Shown piece after piece: positions 26,301 to 36,406 of a DNA stretch of 64,000 nt. The stretch comes from Helicoverpa zea (Eukaryota > Arthropoda > Insecta > Lepidoptera > Noctuidae), in assembly GCF_022581195.2 (NCBI RefSeq), contig NC_061462.1, positions 6,014,001 through 6,078,000 of the forward strand, written 5' to 3'. Positions within the stretch are counted from its first letter, which is position 1. Each line of letters starts with the position of its first letter. The notes under the pieces were generated by a model. That model searched no databases and was not told where the DNA came from. It saw only the letters and a program-made list of their open reading frames with translations. A program made the position numbers and the translations under genes.

Positions 26301-26887
26301 GCAAGGTGCGAGAATAACTGCTACTGTCTCTTGATGAGTCACCAGATTAAAGCTATCTCACGACATGACTACTTAACGATGCGTGAGATGTTTTGTCACA
26401 GTTAATGATTATAAAAATAAAGCACACCAACTTTTCGTTTGATCTCGAATAAACTCAAACTATTGCATGCGTTACTCATTGCATAGAATTTGTAGCTTCT
26501 TTATATGTTGCCGCTCAAACCTAATCCTGTAGTCAACCAAGGGTCGAGTATGATCCTATTTTGTGATCATTAAAGTACTTAATGATTGATTTTGAAACAT
26601 TTTGAACATAATTCAATATTATTATTGTTTTTAACAAATTGAAATAAGATTCAATTGTATCTTTTAAGGAAAATCGTATTCCGTTTGCTGCACGCGGATT
26701 ATGTCCCTTATCTCCGGACGCAAGGCGTCGAGCTGCCAGTCTTTTGGATCAACGCCTCCTGAGGTCCCCCTCACCGACTCGTGCAGTTGTATGGAAGTTC
26801 AATACAGTGAACGAAGCCCTCGTTCAATCTTCTCGATGGAAGGAATATACTTTTGACGTAAAACCTGACGAATGCGGCGAGTACTAA
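23358..26887 (+). CDS. Unrecognised 469-aa protein with PKA-anchoring-type helix (9 exons)
   Basis: I do not recognise a named family. Exons: 23358-23394, 23511-23621, 23961-24161, 25123-25187, 25266-25661, 25779-25857, 25933-26078, 26150-26305 and 26669-26887. All have GT-AG signals and matching phase, 1,410 nt in total. Residues 23-46 form a strongly amphipathic helix. AVHLVSQVLDEA (28-39) fits the published RII-binding consensus of A-kinase anchoring proteins at every constrained position. A second helical stretch (about 179-202, ELLTEAMNKIMESYVN) fits less well. The middle is acidic and Ser-rich. Residues about 372-397 are basic (GWWRRRTPGKRK), and the C-terminus is VVWKFNTVNEALVQ...DVKPDECGEY. 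No signal peptide or membrane segment is evident. AATAAA follows at 26957-26962. A role in tethering PKA is inference from the helix only. Confidence 0.8.
23511..23621 (+). CDS. Exon encoding the candidate PKA-anchoring helix
   Basis: A single 111-nt exon encodes residues 13-49, so the helix VAALLAVHLVSQVLDEAFVI is carried as a unit. The exon is GC-richer than its surroundings, unlike the flanking introns, which supports real coding. Entry is phase 1 (G from exon 1) and exit is phase 1. Confidence 0.8.
24162..25122 (+). other. Largest intron of the anchoring-helix gene
   Basis: 961 bp of AT-rich sequence with the donor ACAG/GTAATT and the acceptor ATTTCAG. The competing donor at 24175-24176 would create an early stop in the next exon, so it was not used. 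No other feature seen. Confidence 0.6.
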
Positions 26888-26956
26888 TTTTCCAAAAATC
26901 TGTGTGTGATCAGACAAATTCCGTATGTTGTAATCTTGTTTCGTTTATCTCGTATG

Positions 26957-26962
26957 AATAAA
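26957..26962 (+). terminator. Polyadenylation signal AATAAA of the anchoring-helix gene
   Basis: The canonical AATAAA lies 70 bases after the TAA stop at 26885-26887 and ahead of the Mlc1 promoter region. Confidence 0.6.
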
Positions 26963-27448
26963 GGTTTAAGTGACCATCTGTATCTTTCATTGAGTTTTCC
27001 GCCATGATCTATGCATATCGCCTGTGTACGCAATCGGGAATAACATAACTTATTTCCTACATCAAGACAAACAGTTCATTTCGAACATATTCTGAACACC
27101 TTCATTCTGCAGAGCGTATAACTGTGGCGATCCGATCGAAATAGTTTAGCATAAATGTAGATTTACCATTACAATTGGCGTTACCACGTATCCACACATA
27201 GGGCAGGTGGAAAATCTTTTCGTCTCTCTTACACCAGTAGGCGTTGTATGTGTTCGAAGACGCTATGGATACGGACCGAGTCCGCCGAAAATAGAACGGT
27301 CGCGGATTCCTGGGCTAAATCTCAAATATCCAGACGGGTGCGCCATCTAAGCCAGTTAAAACAGTCCCGCGAAAAGTTACCGAGCCCCACTTCTTGTCTG
27401 AACGTCTGCCAGTGAAGACCGGGAGGGAACCAACTAACACCACACAAA
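26963..27448 (+). promoter_or_regulatory. Mlc1: Short intergenic region and Mlc1 5' region
   Basis: Fewer than 500 bp separate the preceding polyA signal from the Mlc1 ATG, so the Mlc1 promoter and first non-coding sequence must lie here or overlap the upstream gene. I see no clear TATA box or MEF2 site. The sequence just before the ATG (CACACAAAATGG) is a good insect translation context. Confidence 0.45.
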
Positions 27449-30400
27449 ATGGTGAGTCACTGACGGCAGTGAAAATGTGGAACGGTGTTAAGTGAGAAAA
27501 TGGACTGTTAGCTTAGCAAGTGATAAATACGTAAAAGTAAATACGTTTTTTCCTCGTGCAAGTTATTCCGCAGACCGGATGCTCGCGAGCGACTCGGATA
27601 TCATCACTTCATCATCCGCAATAATATAAAATAGTGTTGTGCATATAACCAGTGAAAGAAGATGGTATCGTATAATCCGAATGCTTCTACACAAACCGAG
27701 CTGCAAAGCTGTGAATACACACCAACTAATACAACTACACTATGCATGGCACCTGTTACATACAAGGATTTAACGAAATATTTTTGGTAATTTTCAGAGC
27801 GACCTCAGCAAGAACGACGTTGAAAGTAAGTACTTTTGAAATCTTTATATTTTACCAGTTAATGACTAAGAAACTCTAACTTAGGCAAATTACTAAAGGA
27901 AATGTATTTGGATGTTGTTTTAAATTGTAGGGACATCTAACTTTGATAACAAGACTAAATAAAATTGTATTTTTGTAAGTACAAACTTAAATGTCATCGA
28001 ATGCCATGTTATGTGTCAGCATGTCTTAACATAATAAACGTTTAGTAACGGGACATTACATAAATGAAACGAGAGCGAGGAACATAACATCTAAGATTAG
28101 CATCGTTTCTCATAAAAGGTGCGCGTTACTAAGAGATGCCGGGCGGCAGCGCCAGTGGCACGGCCATGCTGCGCGCGCGCTGCGTTCCAAAATTAAACTA
28201 TTGCGTCACGTGATCCCGAATCGCCGCCCGCCCAAACAGAGAAACTCCACTCAGATTTCACTGCAACGTGCTACGTATGTTTTAGCGTGGGAATCAAAGT
28301 ATACGTATATGTAGATGTAGGTACATTTTATGCAACGGATATCTGTCACTTCATTTACATTTGCAACGATAAATCAGCTGTCATTATCAAGGTCGGTAAA
28401 TGATCTTGAGTCAGCTGATCCTTATGCACTTTACGCATGCGCCGAGTAATGAAGATCAATCCAATAAATCTTTGAGAGAATTTACTAAAATTCGTTGAAT
28501 AATTTGAGTTGAATAATTTTAATGAAATATGACCTAGATCATTTAGAAGTTTAATTGAATTTTGCATTCAACAATTAATATTAATAAATAAATATTTTAA
28601 TTCATATTAAAGTACATTTTCAATTAAAATTTTGGCAATGGAACCTTCAGTCGGTTTAATTTAGGGTACAGTTTCAATCGGGTTATAATTAGAATGTAAC
28701 TCAGGAGTTCACACCGAATATATTGAAACGTATCGTGGAAAGTATTATTCTTAGCGAAGAATGTCCGCCTACGCCCTGTTCCGTACCTGATTTATACTGA
28801 GCGTTATTTCGAGAACTTTCGTGAATATTAAATTAAATATTTCAATTTCAATTTAAGAAATTTAAACTAAAGTAAACAATGATAAAGTTTATCTCGAACA
28901 CGAGAAGTTTGGAATTGCGATCAAGAATGGAGTATTTAATATTTAATGCAATTTAACAAATCTACATAGTAGCTGAGCCTGGTTTCGAGACTTTTCTAAC
29001 AATATCTTAGTAATACCAACTTAATACAATACGAAAACAACGTAATATTCTTAATATAAAATTTAAGAGCTTCGGTTAAGGATTTTTGTTGACAACATTC
29101 AGCATGAATGCATTTGTTTCGCAGGGGCATCCTTCGCCTTCTCCATCTACGACTTCGATGGCTCCGGCAAGGTCGACGCCTTCAACCTCGGAGACATCCT
29201 GAGGGCACTTAACTCCAACCCCACATTGGCCACCATCGAGAAGCTCGGTGGTACCAAGAAGAAGGGCGAGAAGCAGCTCACTGTAAGTAGCAATACTGTC
29301 ATATAGCTAACCGTAATATAGGGGAATCAAAAAAATGTGACTGTTCTTTTGCACAATAGAAAAACGTTCATAGGAAATGGCAAAGTAACCACCTTTTCTG
29401 AAACAAATTTGATGAAAGCGAGTGAGTTAAATGATGTTCTACATCCAAAAATATCATCTTTCTTTGATATCGGAGATACAAAAATTATGAGTTGCTGATG
29501 ACAAAACTGTTGTTGTATTTTCAGCTTGACGAGTTCCTTCCCATCTACAGCCAAGCAAAGAAAGACAAAGACCAGGGTCAGTACGAGGACTTCTTGGAAT
29601 GTCTGAAACTGTACGACAAGAACGAGAACGGTCTGATGCTTGGCGCCGAGCTTACACACACTCTCCTTGCGTTAGGTAAGAATAATCTAGAAGAATTATA
29701 CCTGCTTCGTAGGTAACGAAGCAGGTATAATTCCTTCCACGGTTCATTTCAATCTAGAGACAAATCTGCTGTTTTGATAAAGTCTGTTTTAAATGAGTCA
29801 TTGTTGTTCTTACATCCGCTGATTACAGTACGTTGTTGTTTATTTCGATCAGCCAAGCTATTTTTATTTTTTGTGAGGCTTCAACTCGACATGTCAATAA
29901 GATAAATTGGCATCGACTTCATTTCCAGTTGGACGTGAACTGAAATCACTTGGCTAGAAGCCATTATGATCGTCGTTTCGAAACGATGTTTTTTTGTAAC
30001 ATAGCTAATTTAGATTTTCGGTTTCTATGTAACCTATATGTTTAGGAGTAAAGGAGAATAGGAAATAGTAAACGTTAAAATGCTAGTGTTGATAGAGTAT
30101 TTTGATATTTTTGCTTATCATTGTCATTAGGTGAGAAACTGGAAGATAACGAAGTCGCTGAAGTCACAAAGGACTGCATGGACCCTGAAGATGACGATGG
30201 CATGATCCCCTATGCACGTGAGTATCAAATATTTTAAAGCTGTGTAAAATATTAAAATGTTTACGTTTTAGAAGTATATGATCATGGTATTGTTTTCTGT
30301 AGAAGTCATGTAGGTACATGATTATCATGAATTAGTTAATTCGAATTAGTTAATTTGTGTTACATTATCTTGAAGGTTTTGGAATGTTACCAAAGTATTT

Positions 30401-31167
30401 ACCTACCTACCTACCAACATATGTATCTTATGTTTACGGGCTCCTGAAATTGCGTAGATACTCCAAGTTCCTTAGTTAAGGATTTTAAATACTGCATGAT
30501 TATGACCACCAAAGTAGTATTTCCTAAAAGAATGACATCACAAAATTACCCATGTCGAAACATTATCTGTAAAAGGAATGAAAAGTATCAGTGCCCCTTT
30601 GTCATTTGTCAACCCAAGTGTATGAAGCATGAGGGTCCTGGTCTTGTGTGTGTTCCCCTGTCTTACCGATTTTACATTTACAGCATTCCTGAAGAAGGTG
30701 ATGGCGTAGAGGCACCACATCTCGTCATATCTTTAGTTATAAGATCGTAAGTTCGCCGACGTACACAAGTTAGCTATCGCTCTGCTCTGTTTCTTCTAAC
30801 TACATATTTGTCTAATATTTAAAAGCTTTATTATAATTTTACAGCTCTACTATATTTCTATTGTTGTTACTTTTGTTACTATCGTTTTATTGCTTGACAT
30901 TCTATTTAATCTACTTATAGTTCTTTCTTAGGACATAACCAGTGTCTAGAGTTCTATAAATCTTGACATCATTTTTCAACATGTCACCATGTAACTCATT
31001 TATTTGCAAATAACAAGTTTAACAACTTTCTTGTATGATTTTCTAATGCGTTTCTAATTATATTTTCAGCGTTCCTCCGAAAAATGTGCGATGGATGGCA
31101 GGGACCTAAGCCTAAGGGGGCGGCGGCGGCGGCACCGGAGGGCGAAGAAGCACCCGCGGAGGGCTAA
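27449..31167 (+). CDS. Mlc1: Myosin essential (alkali) light chain, long-tail isoform (174 aa)
   Basis: The essential light chain wraps the myosin heavy-chain lever arm in muscle. Exons: 27449-27451 (only the ATG), 27798-27825, 29125-29282, 29525-29675, 30131-30217 and 31070-31167. Identity rests on ALNSNPTLATIEKLGGTKKK, LDEFLPIYSQAKKDK, EDFLECLKLYDKNENG and TKDCMDPEDDDGMIPYAPF, which align closely with Drosophila Mlc1. EF-hand loops are seen at DFDGSGKVDAFN and DKNENGLMLGAE; essential light chains usually no longer bind calcium. The isoform using 31070-31167 ends FLRKMCDGWQGPKPKG, then an Ala/Pro/Glu-rich tail (AAAAAPEGEEAPAEG). That makes it 174 residues, longer than the usual 150-155. Confidence 0.95.
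27826..29124 (+). other. Mlc1: Mlc1 intron 2, with a GC-rich patch
   Basis: A 1.3-kb intron. Positions 28131-28245 are sharply GC- and CpG-rich and include an E-box CACGTG at 28207-28212 inside GCGTCACGTGATC. The rest is AT-rich. Muscle genes often keep enhancers in the first introns, so this is a plausible enhancer or internal promoter. No coding sequence seen. Confidence 0.5.
29693..29733. repeat. Mlc1: Perfect 18-bp hairpin next to an Mlc1 5' splice site
   Basis: Arms 29693-29710 and 29716-29733 are exact reverse complements with the loop AGGTA. The hairpin starts 17 bases after the donor of exon 29525-29675. Confidence 0.85.
30684..30709 (+). CDS. Mlc1: Mlc1 alternative terminal exon (short isoform, 150 aa)
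   Basis: A 26-base coding exon after TTTACAG. It joins exon 30131-30217 in phase 1 and gives PYA-PFLKKVMA-stop, 150 residues in total, the normal length of insect essential light chains. It competes with 31070-31167, which encodes PFLRKMCDGW at the equivalent point. Drosophila Mlc1 is known to use alternative 3' exons by stage and muscle type, so this is probably a regulated choice. Confidence 0.85.
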
Positions 31168-31509
31168 ATAGATCGCGCTTGCGCCGGCGTCTGCTCGGCG
31201 GACGTCGGCCGGCGCGCACAGTCGCCGCGCCGCCGTCGCCCGCCGCGCGCCGCCCACGCCCACACCTTTGGTGACATCGACACCCCGTATACGCCATCTT
31301 AGATACGGACTACCCCCTTTTTTATACGAATACAACATCTATGCACTATCGTTTTGTACAACTTTCTACCTATGACTGTACATACTAAAGTAAGATTAAA
31401 TTAAACATACTGTAAACACACGTTGTACGTGTTTTTAAATTTATTATTATTTATTAAGTACGTTTATAATGACAAAAATACAAAAAACCGTAAATAATTT
31501 TATAATAAA
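31168..31509 (+). terminator. Mlc1: Mlc1 3' UTR and polyadenylation signals
   Basis: After the TAA at 31165-31167 the 3' UTR is first extremely GC-rich (about 31170-31262), then AT-rich. Possible signals are ATTAAA at 31395-31400 and AATAAA at 31504-31509. Confidence 0.6.
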
Positions 31510-33700
31510 CTATTAAAAGTTCAGTTTGGTGTTATCTTCAATTAGTTCATTGTATTGTTTGTTGTAGTCAAAAACAAATTCAAAATAGATGAGACTTTGA
31601 CGAATATTAACTTCAACTATTCAAACATTTGAAGATTTCAGCTGTAATTTTATTATATCAACTGATTTTGGATATTTAAAACAATTTATAGAAATATTAT
31701 TGTTAAATTGATATATAATTTTAAACCCCTATCCTTGTCGCAAGACCAAAGTCAAATCAACAAAAAAAAATTTAACGGGTCATTTTTCAATTACTGAATA
31801 TCAAAGATACAGGATTCCCTATAGGTTTTATCTAAAAGTGTTTATCCCAAACTACAGCATGTGGAGTTCATGCGGTTCTACTACCACTTCATACCTACTT
31901 GAATTTTCTTGACATAATGCTCCAATATTTTTCGAACGAGCTGCAGGAAACTAGGATCTGAACATTTGGTGTTTCGAACGAATGTACGAGTGGATCCAGT
32001 CATTGATCATTATTAAGATTATGTCTATAGCGAATGAAAAACGATAGCAGCACAATTGCTAATAAGTACCTACCTCTTAAAATAATGGATGGAGAATAGA
32101 ATAAATAAAAATTGAACTGAATACAGGACTTGTAAGTATTAAGTATTAAATACTAGCTCTTTTCCTCCAGTTTCATTCATGTTCCGGGAGAACATCTTCC
32201 CGCACACGGACAAAATTTGGCCTGTCGCTAGGGGATGGTCTAGCTTGCCAATAGTGAAAGAATTTTTGAAATCTGTGCAATAGTTACGGGGTCTTTAACA
32301 AAATAAAAATGTTTCCTCTTTATTATATTAGTCAGCACCAGATAGGCTATATAGACCAGACCAGTCAGCACCAGATAGGATAGAAATAAATATTTACATC
32401 GTCATCCTGAATATTTACATCAAGTTATGATTGACGAAAAAGGAATCTGGCCAAAGAGTCAGTAATGCTAGATGATAGAAGATGCTAGTTGTTTTCTGAA
32501 CCTATGTTATCAGGGCCCTGAGAAAAAAATAATCGAGAATTTTATCTAAGTATCAAATTCATGTCGTTGGGTTCAACCAGTTTAGGCTGATATTAAATTA
32601 TAAGAAAAGGCTATATTCACAATTATGAAAAAAATAATAATTAATAGTTTAAAAAATGTTAGCAAAACAACGCTTTTTATAAATGAACGTGCAAAACCAT
32701 AATCTATCATGAAGTTCCAATTCTTCCAATTCTTACGACTTCCTACATAATCTGATCAGTTCCACAGTTCAGTTTCATATAATACTATTATCATCAGAAC
32801 TACATACAGCTGCCAATTTTCATAAAGCTATCTATGGAAGCCTTAAATTCAAGTACATAGTTACCTACATACAAGTCCAGCTAACAAAATAAAAGTGTGT
32901 TAATTAGCATTCACAAAACTGATAGATTTGTACGGAATACTGCCAAATGGAGAATAGATTTATCCATAAATGTCCTACGTGTCAAGGGTCTCTTAGAAAT
33001 GTTTAACAGACAAAGCTAAATCTAAACTAAGTTACGTACAAATCTACGAAATAATGAGAATACTGTCCTTGCGTACCTAAATATTGTTTTATCGGTAGAA
33101 CAAAGACTGTTTGATGATCTTTTAATTTAAACGAAATAAAAAATCACAAGTGTACCTACCTTCTAATCAAATTTTACATAAGTATAGGTACTTCATTTAA
33201 CCTTACCATAAAAAAAATATTCAATAGAGATTTATATGCCTTTGTTCTTCACCGGTACCCTTTTGAAATCAGGGGCACCCATTGGCTTTGTTTGCCAAAA
33301 AACTCCCTCACACTAGCAACTGGCGCCAGAGAAAATGGCGCGGAAAACGTTTTCCCGGCATCAATACAAGCGTTCGGCTATTATCGGTTGGCATTCGGGT
33401 ACATTCGGCGATCGCAGAGCGCGAAGCTGTAATATGGTGTGACCAGCTTGAATACTACTACCAGTATTTAAGGTAAGATAATAGACAATAGTTAAATAGT
33501 ATGGTAAGTAAGGATAATATTTTGCTAAAAGAATTACAAAATATCTAACTGAAATTCGCAAAATAAATGTTTATGACAGACAAGTATAATTAAGTGATTC
33601 GAGTTTATAGAAACAAATAGACGATGACATCATAGATAGCATTAATAACATAGACAATCAAAAGATTCGAACTTGTTGAGATCGTTGTTCGGGGAGTTTA
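31510..33700. other. Intergenic region between Mlc1 and tau
   Basis: About 2.2 kb, mostly AT-rich. It contains a diverged dispersed-repeat relic at 32150-32300 and two copies of GTCAGCACCAGATAGG about 33 bp apart near 32331 and 32363. The GC-richer stretch 33290-33440 upstream of tau includes TGGCGCCA and GGCGCGGAAAA, E2F-like in form. No gene recognised. Confidence 0.5.
32150..32300 (+). repeat. Diverged SINE/RTE-type repeat relic
   Basis: Starts ACTAGCTCTTTTCC and ends with CAATAGTGAAAGAATTTTTG, then ATCTGTGCAATAGTTACGG. This follows the familiar arthropod repeat whose ends read ACTAGCTTTTGCCCGC and GTGAAAGAATTTTTAAATCGG..AGTAGTTTCGG. It is old and carries no coding sequence. Confidence 0.55.
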
Positions 33701-33768
33701 GTTTGTTGAATATGGCAGCCCCGCTCTGGGCTTAAGGTCCCCAGCGCTACAAAGTAAGGTAGTGCGTT

Positions 33769-33889
33769 CAGTGTTTATCTCGTTAGCGAGCGAGTCCCGC
33801 GCTCCGTGCCTTCGCTGTATTTACGTTGTGTGTGTGACTGATTGCTCAGTGATAACGTGACGAGAGTGCCGGTGTACACATCTTATCAA
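33769..33889 (+). promoter_or_regulatory. tau: tau promoter initiator and non-coding exon 1
   Basis: TCAGTG at 33768-33773 matches the arthropod initiator (TCAGT). From there GC-rich sequence without any ATG runs to a donor at 33889/33890 (TATCAA/GTAAGC). It would splice to the acceptor at 34574, giving a 5' UTR of about 140 bases. The exact transcription start is inferred. Confidence 0.5.
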
Positions 33890-34573
33890 GTAAGCAATAC
33901 TACTTTTATTTATGAAAACAAAATATTTTTTAAAGAAAATATCATGTGGAAACATTGCCAAAAACTTTTGAAGTTGGCGAAAATATAGTGTCTGCTCTAT
34001 TTAATGTAATATGTAAATATATGTTTGCTTGAGAGACATTATTGCTATTCACGTGAAGTGATTACCGGCTATTATTTTAAACCCAGGGGACTGTTTACAC
34101 ACCTATCCCCTCGTCACTCAGACAGCCATTTATCACTGTACATTGTACTGAGGATATACTTTAGCACATTATGTGTATACCTATGTGTAGATTACACAAA
34201 GTATTTTGCACCTTTTATCGCACACATAATTAACAGAGATATGGAAACCGGTTGCCTTATATCTTTTCATTACATTGAAAATGTTCATTAATTTATTACC
34301 CATACCTGCATTTTTTGCCCTATTAAAAGTTACAAGGACTTATGTAAATTCATTTAAATGAGACAATAATGGGTATACCTACCTAAACTTATTGGGATGA
34401 CAAAAAGTATCTCATGTGAATTCTTGCGCACATATTCGTGGCACGCATGTTGAGTAACACAAATTAGGGCTTTGATAACGGATGCAATAATAGTGCACAA
34501 CGTCCTATATTAACTCATCTCAGATAACGTACTTCTAAAACATATTTTCATAAACCCTTGTATAAAATTACAG

Positions 34574-34654
34574 GTGTCGAGGCAGAAGTCACAATGGCCG
34601 ACGTCAAAGAAAACGTAGATGCTGGCAGCAAGCTGGCGGACAAGCATAACACAG
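34574..34654 (+). CDS. tau: tau exon 2, first coding exon
   Basis: The acceptor is TTACAG; the ATG at 34594-34596 sits in CACAATGG, a strong context. It encodes MADVKENVDAGSKLADKHNT and exits in phase 1 at ACAG/GTAACA. The start resembles the MAD- start of Drosophila tau. Assignment to tau rests on strand, position and the lack of any other nearby gene, not on a conserved domain. The exon does not join the main tau exon at 59998 in frame without an intermediate exon. Confidence 0.65.
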
Positions 34655-36334
34655 GTAACAAATGAAACATTTTTCAACGTTCCATTCCTAAAGTAGGATG
34701 TGAAGTTCCGCGGAGACAATGGAACACTCACAGAAAGGAACTTGAAACGAGATGAAGGAATTCAACCACTCCGTCTGCCTTTTATTCTGTACACGACGAG
34801 CCATTTCAAAAGAGTCTCCATGAATTGGTACGAGTACCACTGATTCCTGACGGGACCTTCCAGTCAAACAACTCTCGCTTGCCCCCTTTTCAATTGTTGG
34901 GGCCCGAATCCCATCAAAATAGCGACGGCATTGACTATTTGTTAAGTGTAATTCTCGCATCCCCTTATAAAAATAATTCATAATAAAAATAATAACAATT
35001 TGAATAGGTAATTTTTCAATGGCATACATAGGTAGGGTGTTTTATGGGCATTGCTATTGACCGAGTAGTATCGGGTATTGACCGACGAGACACTTTGTTT
35101 TCTTGCGATTTTAAATCTACTTAAACGAATCTAAACTAAAACTGATATTCAAGATAAATTATAAGATGCTGCACTGAAATTAGGTTTACAAGTGGAATAC
35201 CTATTGATAAAATGTTGTCGCATAGTAAAGCTAATAGGTACAATTAGCAGCGAAAGACTTCCAGATCTTTCGAAATGTAACATGTAGGTAAACGACTTCG
35301 CAGCCTCTGCTTTTAACACAGCAAGATGATAAATGGTCGCTTAAGTAATCCGTGCTAAGTTTTTTAGGAGACAAATTAACATCCACTAATTTGATGAGCA
35401 AATAAATATAGGTAGGTACTTATTTAAAACTTTAAACGAATTGTATTCAAAATGTAATTTGGTACGTGCTTACCCGTCATTATTTGTCTATCATAATTAA
35501 TTTTTATGTCTATTCATAATTGAGCTTTGACGAGGGAAGCACAATATGACATCAACGTCCTAATCAATTTAAAAACATTTTACAAAGCTAAAAACTAACT
35601 ATAGAAGTCGGTGGTTGGGTCATAAACGAAATCAACACAATTTTTGATCGACTTTAAGAATACGGTTGTAGGATCTTTGGTATTAAAACAAATGTATTTT
35701 TGAATAAGTACTAGGTATAGCACATACATAATTAAGGTAAAAAAACATCAATTTACTTATACGTGGTAGGAACCACAAACAGCCAGCAAAGTCCTAAAGG
35801 TAGTTGGTAAAAGTATCTAAGTGGAGTTAGTTTATACATTAACAATCAATTAGGCTTTCTATTGTAATGTACCCGACTTGCAATTGTTAAGTGCGTATTG
35901 TTGCTGTTTCTAGAAGCCATTCTATGTATCGTTTGTATTGTATTACTTAGTTGTATCTAACAGAACATTTGAGCGAAAGCAATTTTCAAGAATCTATGAA
36001 ACCTAACCGAAATAATCCATGGTGGATCGTCGGGTTGGCCTATTACTAAATCAATAGAAGTAATTAACATGAATTACACAGCAGATTAATCATTCCCTTC
36101 AAGACATCTGAATGATACACAGATCCATTTAATGATTCTATAAATGTATCTAGATAATTGCGCAGGAAGTCTCCGTGACTTTGAACAATGAACTAATCAT
36201 GTTTTTATTAGGATTAAAAATAATAAATAATTTGGCTATTTGGTAAATTCTATAACCGGTTCAATAAATTGTGATATGAATCAGCCATATTTAAAGTGCG
36301 ATAGCTGATTCGTAATTTCACTTAGTTTTCCAGC

Positions 36335-36406
36335 TCCCGTATGGTCTAGTGGCTAGGATACCTGGCTTTCACCCAGGAGGCTCGGGTTCGATTCCCGGTA
36401 CGGGAA
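36335..36406 (+). tRNA. tRNA-Glu (anticodon TTC)
   Basis: 72 bases, identical to the copy at 18777-18706. It has the same arms, the TTC anticodon in loop CTTTCAC, and discriminator A. TTTT at 36413-36416 and TTTTT at 36421-36425 follow as polymerase III terminators. It lies inside the tau intron, on the tau strand. Confidence 0.97.
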
